Source: Myxococcales bacterium UBA1660
GTDB lineage: Bacteria; Myxococcota_A; Polyangia; Polyangiales; Houyiibacteriaceae
Assembly (NCBI GenBank): GCA_002320815.1
Contig: DCLA01000086.1
Location: 12,989-76,988, forward strand
Length of the DNA stretch: 64,000 bases
Direction: 5' to 3'
Positions within the stretch are counted from its first letter, which is position 1. Each line of letters starts with the position of its first letter. The notes below the pieces were generated by a model. The model saw only the letters and a list, made by a program, of their open reading frames with translations. It was not told the DNA's origin and did not search any database. This document shows positions 21,456 through 30,283 of this stretch, one piece after another. A program made the position numbers and the translations under genes.

Positions 21456-22316
21456 TCAGAAGCCCGGGCGGCGGGTCGTCCCGGACTCCGCGGAGACGTG
21501 CGGGTAGCTCGACGGACCGCGGCTGAGGAGCGGCAACATGACGCGCAGGCCCTGGCGGACCTCGTCGGTCGAGGCGCGGTCCTCGGGCTCCGGGGCGAGC
21601 ATCCGCTCGAGGAGGAGGTCCATCGCGTTGGGTAGCCGGGATCGCAGGATCGTCGGCGGGAGCCAGGTGAGGTCCTTCTTCGCCGGCAGGTTCATGGCGC
21701 GCTCCCGCGGGAAGGGGAAGCGCCCGGTGAGCGAGCGGTAGATGAAGACGCCGAGGGAGTAGAGGTCGGTCCGCTCGTCGACCACCCCGCCCTCCAGGAC
21801 CTCCGGCGCCATGTACGCGGGGGTGCCGGCGACGTCGCCGCTCTCGTCCACGGCCGACTGACCGATGCGCCGGGCGATGCCGAAGTCGACCAGCTGGGCC
21901 CGGTGCGCGACGAGCACGTTCTGCCCCTTCACGTCGCAGTGCACGATGCCCCGCCGGTGCACGTGGTCGAGGATGGCCAGCAGGGAGATCGCCAGGGTGA
22001 CCGCCTCGTGGGGCGTGCCCGCCTGGCGGTGGTCGGAGAACGACGCGCCCCGAAGGAGCGTCATCACCAGCACCGGGTTCCCCTCGGGCGTATCCAGGAA
22101 CCCGATCGCCCGGGGCAACCCCGGGTGGTCCAGCTCGCGCAGGGTCGCCATCTCCCGCACCAGCGCCTCGCGGTGCTCGGGGCCCCGGCCGACCTTCATG
22201 GCCACCGTCCCCACGCGGGCGTGCTCGGCGGCGTAGACGTCGGAGGTGGCGCCGGTCCCCAGCGCGCGTTGAACATCGAACCCCTTGGTGGCGAGGAAGC
22301 GCCGCGCCTGCGCCAT
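21456..22316 (-). CDS. Serine/threonine protein kinase
   Basis: A 286-aa single-domain Hanks-type kinase. Visible are the loop GTGATSDVY near residue 20, Lys41 (VAMKV), HCDVKGQN at 126, DFG with Asp144, the GTPAYMAPE activation segment end, and DLYSLGV. All catalytic residues are present, but the HRD Arg is Cys, as in non-RD kinases. There is no membrane segment. ATG 22316 has GGGAG about ten bases upstream; GTG 22370, with GAGG upstream, would add 18 residues. The gene faces the degenerate PP2C-like gene end to end, a placement that suggests a functional link. Confidence 0.93.
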   Translation of the reverse strand: MAQARRFLATKGFDVQRALGTGATSDVYAAEHARVGTVAMKVGRGPEHREALVREMATLRELDHPGLPRAIGFLDTPEGNPVLVMTLLRGASFSDHRQAGTPHEAVTLAISLLAILDHVHRRGIVHCDVKGQNVLVAHRAQLVDFGIARRIGQSAVDESGDVAGTPAYMAPEVLEGGVVDERTDLYSLGVFIYRSLTGRFPFPRERAMNLPAKKDLTWLPPTILRSRLPNAMDLLLERMLAPEPEDRASTDEVRQGLRVMLPLLSRGPSSYPHVSAESGTTRRPGF

Positions 22317-22911
22317 GGCCGCGGAGCTCCCGGAGACGGGGGGACGAGAAGGTCGGTGGGTTTGGGTCACGGCATTCGCCTCGACTCTGGAGAGATCACG
22401 ATACGTGCCGGAAAAATCCCGGAGGATCGTTCCCTCGCCCGGGGCCCCCTGGATACGGCGAGGCAGGGTGCCTCGTTGCCAGGTCGGGGTAGGTCGGCCA
22501 GGTGCGAGGTGGACATCACTGGCATCGATCTTCTCACAAAAGAGTCCGTTTGGGCATTCCGTGCGTTTTGGTCCCAGGTCCGCCGTGATTTCGCGAGGCG
22601 AATGACCCCAATCGGGTGGGTCCTGGCCGAGGGTCCCTTCGGCACCACGTGTGCAATCGCCCCACGCATGCCTCCCTCGAGCGCCACCGGTCCCCGTCGT
22701 CGGTCCCGCAGCCAGAGCCCCCACTGGCGTCGCCTCTACGAGCGTTGTCGCGAGCTCGGGGTCGTGGGCATCGAACACGAGCGACCGACGATCGCCGAGC
22801 TCCGCCGCGCCCTGTCCGACCGCGCGTAGGTCGACCGCGGCGCTGAGAGACGCGAGCGGCTCGGCCGGCAGGTCCTCGAAGAGCGCCGTTCGGGCGCGCT
22901 GCAACGAACTG
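22317..22911. other. 595-bp stretch without a firm gene
   Basis: It holds the upstream region of the kinase (including the alternative GTG start at 22370), a lower-GC patch from about 22500 to 22620, and one small candidate reading frame at 22668-22829. Several longer open frames cross it but look like unselected GC-rich sequence. Confidence 0.5.
22668..22829 (+). CDS. Possible 53-aa protein with SAP/Rho-N-like helix-extended-helix
   Basis: The last 35 residues, WRRLYERCRELGVVG...TIAELRRALSDRA, have the spacing of Rho N-terminal or SAP-type helix-extended-helix motifs (LYxxAxELxI...xKxELIxAL), preceded by a basic Arg/Ser-rich tail. Such motifs bind nucleic acid. ATG 22668 has no ribosome site; ATG 22602 in the same frame, with GCGAGG just upstream, would give 75 aa. 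The coding status is uncertain. Confidence 0.35.
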   Translation: MPPSSATGPRRRSRSQSPHWRRLYERCRELGVVGIEHERPTIAELRRALSDRA

Positions 22912-24300
22912 CTAGACCCGCACGGTCTTCCAAGTGCCGCGGCGGACGAGGAGCACGCTGACCATCGCCGCCACCGAGTAGGAGATGGCCACGGCGACGA
23001 AGACGCCGAGCGGGCCCCACCCCGCGGGGCGGGCGAGCGCCCACGCCAGCGGGAGCTGTAGGACCCAGAAGCAGACCGCGTTGACCGCCGCCGGGGTGGT
23101 GGTGTCGCCGGCGCCGTTGAAGGCCTGCTGGCTGACCATCTGCCACCCGTAGAAGACGAAGCCGAAGGCGATGACGAAGAGACCGTCGGCGGCGATGGCG
23201 GTGCCCGCCCCGCCGCTGGCGAAGAGAGCGGCGATGGGACCGGGCGCGAAGAGGAAGGCCAAGGCCACGGTGCCCAGGAAGATCGTGGCGTAGCGCCCGC
23301 TGATCCACACCGAGCGCTCGGCGCGATCGGGGTCCTCCGCGCCCAGGCTCTGGCCGACCAAGGTCGCGGTGGCGTTGGAGAACCCCCAGGCCGGCAGGAG
23401 CGTGAAGATGATGATGCGCATCGCCACCGTGTGACCGGCGACCGCCGCGCTGCCGAAGGTCGCCATCAAGCGGACCAGGAAGACCCAGGAGCCCATCTCC
23501 ACCAGGTGCTGAACGGTCCCGCCGATCGAGAGCCGCAGGAGGCGCAGCGCGATGTCGAGCCGCGGCCGCAGGTGGCCCCGGAGGCTCAGCGCCGGCCCGC
23601 GGCCCAGGTGATACAGCTGGTACACCACGCCGACGCCGCGCCCGATGAGCGTGGCGGTCGCGGCGCCGGTCACGCCGAGCTCGGGGAAGGGCCCGAGGCC
23701 CAGGATGAGGCAGGGATCGAGCGCTATGTTCAGGCCGTTGGCCAGCCAGAGGGATCGCATCGCGCGGCTGGCGTCGCCGGCGCCCCGCAGGATGGCGTTG
23801 TTCACGAAGAGCAAGATCACCACCGGCCCGGAGAGCAGCCCCAGGGTGGTGAACCAGCGGCCCTCGGCGGCCACCGCGGGCTCGGCGCCCATCAGACCCA
23901 GGAGCGCCGGCGCGAAAGGCGCCGCCATCGCGCACGCGATCCCCAAGGCCGCGCCCAGGAAGATGGCCTGGGCGCCGGTGTCCGCCGCCTCGCCGGGTGA
24001 CCCTTCGCCCATCCGGCGCGCGACGACGGCGGTCGCCGGCATCGCGAGGCCGAAGGCCAGCGCGTAGATGAGCGCCAGCATGGCCTCGGTGAGCCCGACC
24101 GCGGCCACGGCGGTCTCGCCCAGCCGCGCCACGAAGAAGATGTCCACGATGGCGAAGAGGGCCTCCATGCCCATCTCCAGCGCCATGGGGATCGCCAGGA
24201 GCGGCACCACGCGGCGGAGATCGCCGGTCGCGACGTCGGGGACCTCGCCGGAGAGCGCCTGCCGGAAGAACGCCCAGCGAGACTGTCGCGGCTCGGCCAT
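22912..24300 (-). CDS. MATE-family multidrug/Na+ antiporter
   Basis: A 462-aa inner-membrane exporter with about twelve hydrophobic helices and the internal two-fold repeat of MATE proteins. Family-like segments include PMALEMGMEALFAIVDIFFVARLG in the first helices, NNAILRGAGD at the middle of the first half, and QAFNGAGDTTTP at the matching place in the second half. The start ATG 24300 has AGGAAGG upstream. It is downstream of an aldo/keto reductase gene on the same strand but separated by a hairpin, so it is probably transcribed independently. The substrate is unknown. Confidence 0.94.
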   Translation of the reverse strand: MAEPRQSRWAFFRQALSGEVPDVATGDLRRVVPLLAIPMALEMGMEALFAIVDIFFVARLGETAVAAVGLTEAMLALIYALAFGLAMPATAVVARRMGEGSPGEAADTGAQAIFLGAALGIACAMAAPFAPALLGLMGAEPAVAAEGRWFTTLGLLSGPVVILLFVNNAILRGAGDASRAMRSLWLANGLNIALDPCLILGLGPFPELGVTGAATATLIGRGVGVVYQLYHLGRGPALSLRGHLRPRLDIALRLLRLSIGGTVQHLVEMGSWVFLVRLMATFGSAAVAGHTVAMRIIIFTLLPAWGFSNATATLVGQSLGAEDPDRAERSVWISGRYATIFLGTVALAFLFAPGPIAALFASGGAGTAIAADGLFVIAFGFVFYGWQMVSQQAFNGAGDTTTPAAVNAVCFWVLQLPLAWALARPAGWGPLGVFVAVAISYSVAAMVSVLLVRRGTWKTVRV

Positions 24301-24344
24301 CGGCCTTCCTCTGACACGGAGACGGCGGCCGTTCGAGCAGCCGC

Positions 24345-24377
24345 GCGGCCCCGAGTCCGCGAGAGACCCGGGGCCGC
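24345..24377 (-). terminator. Hairpin between aldo/keto reductase and MATE genes
   Basis: A 9-bp perfect stem (GCGGCCCCG with its complement) lies in the 89-bp gap, with further imperfect pairing outside it. It probably ends the aldo/keto reductase transcript. Confidence 0.55.
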
Positions 24378-24389
24378 CGCGCTCGAGCC

Positions 24390-25376
24390 TCAGCCGTCGA
24401 CCATCGACATCCGCTGCTCCGGGTAGCGGGTGCCTTCGGCGGCGTCGGGCGGGAGGATCCCGTCGAGGGTCGCCAGGTCCTCGGGGGTCAGGTCGACCTT
24501 CGCCGCGCCCGCGTTCTGGTCCAGGCGGTCCGGGTTCGTGGTCCCCGGGATGGTCACCACGTGGTCCCCCCGGGTGAGCACCCAGGCCAGCGCGAGCTGG
24601 GCCGCGGTGCAGTCCTTGCTCTCGGCGAGCTTCTCCACCCCGGCCACGAGCTCCAGGTTCTTGCCGAAGTTCTCCGCCGAGAAGCGCGGCAGGTTCCGGC
24701 GGAAGTCGCCCTCGGGGAAGTCGGCCGGCGAGCGGTAGCGCCCGGTGAGGAACCCGCGGCCCAGCGGGCTGTAGGCCACGAAGAGGATCCCCAGCTCGGC
24801 GCAGAGGGGGATCAGCTCGGCTTCGGGATCCCGGCTCCACAGCGAGAGCTCGGTCTGGAGCGCGGCGATGGGGTGCACCGTCGCGGCGCGCCGGACGGTG
24901 GCCGGCGCGGCCTCGCTCAGCCCCAGGAAGCGCACCTTGCCGGCGGCGACCAGCTCGGCCATCGCGCCGACGGTCTCCTCGATGGGGACCTCAGGGTCCA
25001 CCCGGTGCTGGTAGTAGAGATCGATGTGGTCCACGCCCAGCCGCTTCAGGCTGGCGTCGCAGGCCTCGCGGACGTACTCGGGCCGTCCGCTGACCCCCGT
25101 GAAGGAGCCGCCCTCGCCGCGCTTGATGGCGAACTTGGTGGCCAGGAAGGCCTCGTCGCGGCGGTCCTTCAGAGCCCGGCCCACGAGCTGCTCGTTGGCT
25201 CCCGAGCCGTACATGTCGGCGGTGTCCAGGAAGGTCACGCCCTGGTCGAGGGCGCGGTGGATCACGCCCACGGAGCGGGCGTCGTCGGCCTCCCCGTAGA
25301 ACTCGCTCATTCCCATGCAGCCCAGTCCGATCGCGCTGACCTCGGGCCCGTCTTCTCTCGCTCGGCGTCGTTCCAT
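24390..25376 (-). CDS. Aldo/keto reductase
   Basis: A 328-aa NADP-dependent oxidoreductase with the (beta/alpha)8 layout. Visible are GLGCMGMSEFYG, the catalytic FLDTADMYG (Asp and Tyr), Lys in ATKFAIKRGE, and the conserved YYQHRVDPEVPIEETVGAM and GLSEA segments that mark the AKR11/AKR13-like group acting on aldehydes and ketones. The start ATG 25376 has an excellent AAAGGAGG seven bases before it; open frame upstream of this is not part of the gene. It is divergent from an AraC-type regulator gene, the usual arrangement for a regulator and its target. Confidence 0.95.
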   Translation of the reverse strand: MERRRAREDGPEVSAIGLGCMGMSEFYGEADDARSVGVIHRALDQGVTFLDTADMYGSGANEQLVGRALKDRRDEAFLATKFAIKRGEGGSFTGVSGRPEYVREACDASLKRLGVDHIDLYYQHRVDPEVPIEETVGAMAELVAAGKVRFLGLSEAAPATVRRAATVHPIAALQTELSLWSRDPEAELIPLCAELGILFVAYSPLGRGFLTGRYRSPADFPEGDFRRNLPRFSAENFGKNLELVAGVEKLAESKDCTAAQLALAWVLTRGDHVVTIPGTTNPDRLDQNAGAAKVDLTPEDLATLDGILPPDAAEGTRYPEQRMSMVDG

Positions 25377-25437
25377 GTGGCGCCTCCTTTCGTGCATCTG
25401 GTGCACCGGAACTTGCCGCCCCGGAGCGCCCACGGCC

Positions 25438-26409
25438 ATGGCGGGAGCGGCGGAAGACTTGCCGGATCCTGCGATCGCCGTGGACCCGGTCCGCGCCCTT
25501 GGGTACACCGGAGCCGTGGTCGACGACGACATCGTGGAGCGGATCCGGACCCACGTGCGCACCCACGCCGTCCGCGAGGGGCGGGTGGCGTCGCCGTGGC
25601 CGCAGCTCTCGTACTACCGGGTGGACGCGCCGGTGGGACCGAAGCGAGTGGAGACGCCCGGGCTCGCGCTGGCGGTGATCGCCGACCGCTCCAAGACCAT
25701 CGAGCTGCCCGCGGGCGAGACCCTGCGCTACACGCCGGGGTCCTACCTCTTCGTGACCCGGGAGACCCGCTACACCTCGCGGATCCCGCGGGCCTCGGCC
25801 AAGCGGCCCTACCTCTCGCTCACCCTGCACTTCGATCCCGAGGTGGTCCTCGAGACCCTCTTGGCCATCGACGACGAGGACGCCCCCGGCGACGACTCCG
25901 CCGCCTTCGTGGACAACCTCGACGAGGGGCTCGCCGGGACCCTGGTGCGCCTCCTCGACGCGGTCGAAGATCCGGTGGCGCGCCGGGTGGTCGCGCCCCT
26001 CGCGATGCGTGAGATGGTCTACCGGCTCCTGCGCACCGAGCGCGCCGGCCCGCTCCGGCGCGCGGCCCGGGCCGACGATCCGCGCATTCGGGAAGCGATG
26101 CGCACCGTGCGCGAGCGGCCCGCGGAGGCGGTCTCGGTGGAAGCCCTCGCGCGCCGGGTGGCGATGAGCCCTTCGCACTTCGCCCACCGCTTCCGCGAGA
26201 TCGCGCGGATGACGCCGATGCGCTTCGTGAAGAACGTCCGGCTCGGGGAAGCGCGCTTGCTGATGGTGCGCGACGGGATGGGGGCCGCGGAGGCCGCCCT
26301 CGAGGTCGGCTACGCGAGCCCCTCGCACTTCACCCGGGACTTCAAGGCCCACTACGGCGCGCCCCCCGCGGCCTACGCCCGAGAGATGCGCGAGCGCGTC
26401 GCGGGCTGA
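25438..26409 (+). CDS. AraC-family transcriptional regulator
   Basis: A 323-aa regulator. The N-terminal half (LSYYRVDAPVGP...IELPAGETLRYTPGSYLFV) matches the AraC_N-type cupin domain. The C-terminal 110 residues carry two helix-turn-helix motifs: VEALARRVAMSPSHFAHRFRE and AALEVGYASPSHFTRDFKA. It probably controls the divergent aldo/keto reductase gene. ATG 25438 leaves only 61 bp between the two starts; GTG 25516 is an alternative that gives 139 bp and would fit a shared regulatory region better. The stop is immediately next to the end of the convergent kinase gene. Confidence 0.92.
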   Translation: MAGAAEDLPDPAIAVDPVRALGYTGAVVDDDIVERIRTHVRTHAVREGRVASPWPQLSYYRVDAPVGPKRVETPGLALAVIADRSKTIELPAGETLRYTPGSYLFVTRETRYTSRIPRASAKRPYLSLTLHFDPEVVLETLLAIDDEDAPGDDSAAFVDNLDEGLAGTLVRLLDAVEDPVARRVVAPLAMREMVYRLLRTERAGPLRRAARADDPRIREAMRTVRERPAEAVSVEALARRVAMSPSHFAHRFREIARMTPMRFVKNVRLGEARLLMVRDGMGAAEAALEVGYASPSHFTRDFKAHYGAPPAAYAREMRERVAG

Positions 26410-28284
26410 TCAGGGCGACCGGGCGAGCTTCTTCTCGAGCAGCGGCGCCACCATGCAGGTCTGGACCCCGCCGATGATCCCGTAGATCTCCAGGTGGTAC
26501 GCCGGCCAGAGCCAGGCGGCGACGGCGATAAGGATCTGTCCCAGCACCTGCGGCAACCAGGGGAAGCCCTGGTTGATCACCACCCCGGCCCAGAGGAAAG
26601 CGGCCACCACGGCGGCGACCACGGTGATCGCGGGGAGGGCCAGCCCCAGCGCGCCCAGGAGCGGCCAGAGCACGCCCCCCGCCGCGAAGAGGAGCACGAT
26701 CTGGTAGGCGAGCCGCCGGCTGATCTCGGTGGCCAGGACCTCGCGCCGGGCGATCAGGTTGCTGACGATCGTGCCCACCAGGAAGCTGCCCACGATCAGC
26801 CCCAGCCGATTGGGCGTCAGGGTCAGGATCCCCTGGCGATCGAGCTGCGCGGCCGCGATGCAGGTGGCGGCCCACGCGAAGCCGCCGAGGAAGACGAAGA
26901 AGCGCCGGGTCCGGGCGCCGACGGCCTGGTTCGCGTCGTGCGCCAACCGGCGCAGGCGCTCCTGCTCCGCGCGCTCGGTCGCTCTCGCGGCCGCGACCCG
27001 CTCGACCAGCGCGGTCGGGGGCGACTCCAGAGTGTCCAGGATCGACTGCGCCGCGCTGGGGCTCCCCTGATCCAGCTCGAGGTCCACCATGGTCTCCAGC
27101 AGTCGCCGTCGCCCCTCGCGGGCCTCCGGGTTCTCCGGCCAGCTCGCCAGCGCCTGGTCGAAGCCGAAGCGGGCCTCGTGGAAGAGCTGCCGGACCTCCG
27201 GGCCGAGATCCGCTCCCTGGGTCACCATCGCTTCCAGCTCGTCCGCGCGCGTGCCGGCTTCCGCGGCGAGCTGCAGCGAGCCGCGGCGGATCAGGTACTC
27301 GCGGATGGCCGCGGCCATCTCCGCGGCGCTCGCGTAGCGGTCGGCCGGGTCCCGAGCCAGGGCGCGGGCGGTGATCTGCGCCAGCGGCGCCGGGACCCAC
27401 CCGGGGAACTCCGGCGTCGGGCTGGCCAGCGCGCGATAGAGCATCGCCTGCAGGCTCGGCGCCTGGTGGGGCGGCGCGCCGGTGAGGACCTCGAGGAGCG
27501 TGGCGCCGAGGAGGTAGACGTCCGCGCGCTCGTCGATGAGCGATCCTTGCCCGGCGGCCATCTCCGGGGCCAGGTACACCGGCGTCCCCTCGACCCGGGT
27601 GATGTCCCGGGCGCGGGGGATGTCGGCCACCGAGTCGTCGAGGGCCACGGCGATCCCCCAGTCCACCAGGTAGACCTCGCCGAAGGCCCCCACCATCACG
27701 TTGTCCGGCTTGATGTCCCGATGGAGCAGCCGCCGGGAATGGGCCAGCTCGAGCGCCTGCGCCACCTGGAGCAGGATCCCCAGGTGTCGCTGGAGGAAGT
27801 CCTCGCTCGCGCGCTCTTCGTCGCGGTCGACGTCCGCCAGGAGCTCGGTCCAGGGCCGGCCGTCGATGCGCTTCATGACGATGAGCGGCCGCCCGGTCTC
27901 GTCGCGACCCAGCGTGTGGATGGGGACCACGTTGGGGTGCTCGAGCTTCCCGGTGATCCGCGCCTCGCGGAGCATCTGGGCGACCATCCGCTCGGTCTCG
28001 CCCCGGGAGGTCTTCACCGCGACGACCCGGTCCAGGGAGGTCTGCACCGCGGCGTAGACCACGCCCATCCCGCCTTCGCCGAGGGTGTCGCCGAGCCGGA
28101 GCTGGGGCGCCTCGCCGTCGCTGGTGCCGATGAGGATCGGCAGGGAGCTCGAGTCGGTTGTCCGTCCCGGCGCCTCCTGGCGCAGGGTCTCGCGGCCGTC
28201 GCTGTCGGTGCCGAGCAGGGTCGCCGCCTCGGCGATGCGCGCCTCGGTCACGGCGGGCAGGGGTGGGTCGCGGTCGGTACGCAC
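26410..28284 (-). CDS. Ser/Thr protein kinase with C-terminal membrane domain
   Basis: A 624-aa protein starting with GTG. The kinase domain (residues 62-335) has GEGGMGVVY, Lys91, HRDIKPDN at 188, and DWG in place of DFG with Asp208 kept, then GTPVYLAPE; it should be active. Residues 345-460 are helical, and residues about 465-615 hold around six hydrophobic helices. This is unlike the usual single-span kinases and suggests a membrane-embedded sensor. The lowest edge abuts the AraC gene stop with no gap. The ligand and substrates are unknown. Confidence 0.94.
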   Translation of the reverse strand: MRTDRDPPLPAVTEARIAEAATLLGTDSDGRETLRQEAPGRTTDSSSLPILIGTSDGEAPQLRLGDTLGEGGMGVVYAAVQTSLDRVVAVKTSRGETERMVAQMLREARITGKLEHPNVVPIHTLGRDETGRPLIVMKRIDGRPWTELLADVDRDEERASEDFLQRHLGILLQVAQALELAHSRRLLHRDIKPDNVMVGAFGEVYLVDWGIAVALDDSVADIPRARDITRVEGTPVYLAPEMAAGQGSLIDERADVYLLGATLLEVLTGAPPHQAPSLQAMLYRALASPTPEFPGWVPAPLAQITARALARDPADRYASAAEMAAAIREYLIRRGSLQLAAEAGTRADELEAMVTQGADLGPEVRQLFHEARFGFDQALASWPENPEAREGRRRLLETMVDLELDQGSPSAAQSILDTLESPPTALVERVAAARATERAEQERLRRLAHDANQAVGARTRRFFVFLGGFAWAATCIAAAQLDRQGILTLTPNRLGLIVGSFLVGTIVSNLIARREVLATEISRRLAYQIVLLFAAGGVLWPLLGALGLALPAITVVAAVVAAFLWAGVVINQGFPWLPQVLGQILIAVAAWLWPAYHLEIYGIIGGVQTCMVAPLLEKKLARSP

Positions 28285-28334
28285 GGGGGCCGCAGCATAG
28301 CGGCCCGGGGGCGCAGAGACAGGCGACGGAAAGA

Positions 28335-28370
28335 GAGCGGGCGGCTCCCTGGCAGAGGAGCCGCCCGCTC
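28335..28370 (-). terminator. Terminator of the flotillin operon
   Basis: A perfect 14-bp stem GAGCGGGCGGCTCC with its complement and an 8-nt loop, starting 19 bp past the flotillin stop. Reading on the minus strand it is followed by TCTCTTTCC, a modest pyrimidine run. It is the strongest intrinsic terminator in the window. Confidence 0.85.
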
Positions 28371-28388
28371 GATGGGGTGGGATTTCGG

Positions 28389-30200
28389 TCAGGCGGCCTT
28401 GGGCGACTCGGGAGAGGAAGAGTCGTCGTCGGTCGCGACCTCGTGGGCGCCGCTCTCGTCCGCCGCCGCAGTGGGGGGCGAGAGCAGATCGGAGCCCTTG
28501 CCGAGGGCCTTGCTCGCCAGGGAGCGGAGCATGCCCAGGGTCTCGGGATCGGCGGCGTCCGTGAAGCCCTCGAGGGTCTTCGCGAAGCGCTGCCCCTTCA
28601 CGACGCTCTCCATGATGCGAGTCATGTCGTCCGCCGTGCCGTAGAGAGTGGCCTCCAGCTTGGAGAAGAGCTTGGCGCTGGCCTCCGCGAAGGCGACCTG
28701 CACCTCCTTGTCGGCCGCCACGCGGAGCTTCGCGATCTCGAACTCCTGCGCGACCGCACCATGCTTCTCCCGGGCCTCGAGCTCGGGCTTGATCACCGTC
28801 TCCACCCGGTCGCGGTCGACATCGACCTGCGCCCGCTGGACCTCCACGGGGACCATCGCCTTCGCCTTCTCACCGAGAGCGCGCTGACGCTCGGCTTCCG
28901 CCTCTGCCTCGGCCTTCTTGCGAATGGCCTCCGCCTCGGCGTCCGCCGCGGCCTTCTGCGCCTCGGCTTGCTTCTGTCGGGTGTAGGCGTCCGCGTCGGC
29001 CTTCCGCTGGTCGGCGACGAACGCGGTCTCCGCCTGCGCCTGGGCCTCGAGCACCGCGCGGCGCTTCTGCCGCTCGGCCTCTTCGGTGACCTTCACGGTC
29101 TCCACGCGCTGACGGGCCTGCTCACGCTCGGCTTCCGCTTCGGCAAGCGCCCGCTCGGCGGTGGCGCGCTTGCGCTCGGCTTCGGCCACGCGCTCCTGCT
29201 TCTCGCGCTCGGCGATCTCCACCGCGCGCTGCTGCTCGCGGCTGGCGACCTCGAGGGCCTCCTGCTTGCGGACCAGGGCCAGCTCGACCTCTCGCTCGGC
29301 CTCGATGGCCTTGGCGCGGGCGGATTGGGTGGTCTGGGCTTCGACCTTGGCGACCTCCGCCGCTTGCCGGGCCCGGGCCTCGCGCTCGAGCTGTTCGAGA
29401 TCGAGCACGCGCTGCTGGGTGGTCACGTCCTGGGCCTTGCGCGCCTGCTCGCCCTCGCGGACGAGGCGGTTGCGCTCGGTCAGGTTGGTCTGGGTGATCT
29501 CCGCGATCTTACGGCGCCCCTGGGCGTCGAAGATGTTGGACTCCTTGAGATAGACCTCGTCCGTCTGGTCGAGGCGGGAGATGGTCACCGTCTCGAGGAT
29601 GAGGCCGTTGGAGAGCAGATCGTTCTCCACCAGCTTCATGACCTCCGTCAGGAACTCGTCGCGCTCGCTGTTGAGCTGCTCGAGGGTCTTCATCGCCGCG
29701 GCGGTGCGCAGCGCGCTGACCAGCTTGTCCTCGACCAGGGCGCGAACGGCAGACTCCTCGCGCATCCGCTCCCCGAGGGACCGGCTGGCCTGGAGGATGC
29801 TCTCGCGATCCGGCTGGACCCGCACGAAGAACTCCGCGTGGATGTCGGCGCGCAGCTTGTCCTGGGTGATGAGCGCGTCCTCGTTCTGACGAGTCACGCG
29901 CAGCTTCAGGGTCTCCAGGCTGACGCGGACGAGCTCGTGCACGAAGGGCACGATGATCGCTCCGCCGTCCATGATGACCTTGCGCCCACCGGCTCCGGTG
30001 CGGACGAAGGCCTCGGAGGCCTTGGTCTTCTGGTAGAGCTTGGTGAACACGCCCAGGGTGGCCGCGAAGACCAAGCTGACGGCGCCGATCAGGATCGACG
30101 CCAGCGTGGCCCCGCCGGAGAGTGCGTACCCCGCCGCCTCGGCCGCGAAGGGGCCGGCGATACAGAGCACGCCGAAGAGAAACAGAAGGGGCAGGACCAT
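28389..30200 (-). CDS. Flotillin/SPFH-domain membrane protein (YqiK-like)
   Basis: A 603-aa protein starting MVLPLLFLFG with AAAGGAGA just upstream. Two hydrophobic helices near the N-terminus (residues 3-22 and 32-52) precede an SPFH domain (about 55-225, KVIMDGGAIIVPF... LKLRVTRQNEDALITQDKL). Then comes a long Ala/Glu/Lys/Arg coiled coil (about 230-470) with many EAE/AEA repeats, and a C-terminal region typical of flotillins. These proteins scaffold membrane microdomains. The YqiJ-like gene directly upstream is the expected partner, as in the yqiJ-yqiK pair of E. coli. Confidence 0.94.
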   Translation of the reverse strand: MVLPLLFLFGVLCIAGPFAAEAAGYALSGGATLASILIGAVSLVFAATLGVFTKLYQKTKASEAFVRTGAGGRKVIMDGGAIIVPFVHELVRVSLETLKLRVTRQNEDALITQDKLRADIHAEFFVRVQPDRESILQASRSLGERMREESAVRALVEDKLVSALRTAAAMKTLEQLNSERDEFLTEVMKLVENDLLSNGLILETVTISRLDQTDEVYLKESNIFDAQGRRKIAEITQTNLTERNRLVREGEQARKAQDVTTQQRVLDLEQLEREARARQAAEVAKVEAQTTQSARAKAIEAEREVELALVRKQEALEVASREQQRAVEIAEREKQERVAEAERKRATAERALAEAEAEREQARQRVETVKVTEEAERQKRRAVLEAQAQAETAFVADQRKADADAYTRQKQAEAQKAAADAEAEAIRKKAEAEAEAERQRALGEKAKAMVPVEVQRAQVDVDRDRVETVIKPELEAREKHGAVAQEFEIAKLRVAADKEVQVAFAEASAKLFSKLEATLYGTADDMTRIMESVVKGQRFAKTLEGFTDAADPETLGMLRSLASKALGKGSDLLSPPTAAADESGAHEVATDDDSSSPESPKAA

Positions 30201-30283
30201 GGGAGTCTCCTTTCGACTCGGTGCGAGAACCTCCGCCGCGCGCACCAGCGCGCGCGGCGAGAGAAGCGGGGGAGGCGACCGGC

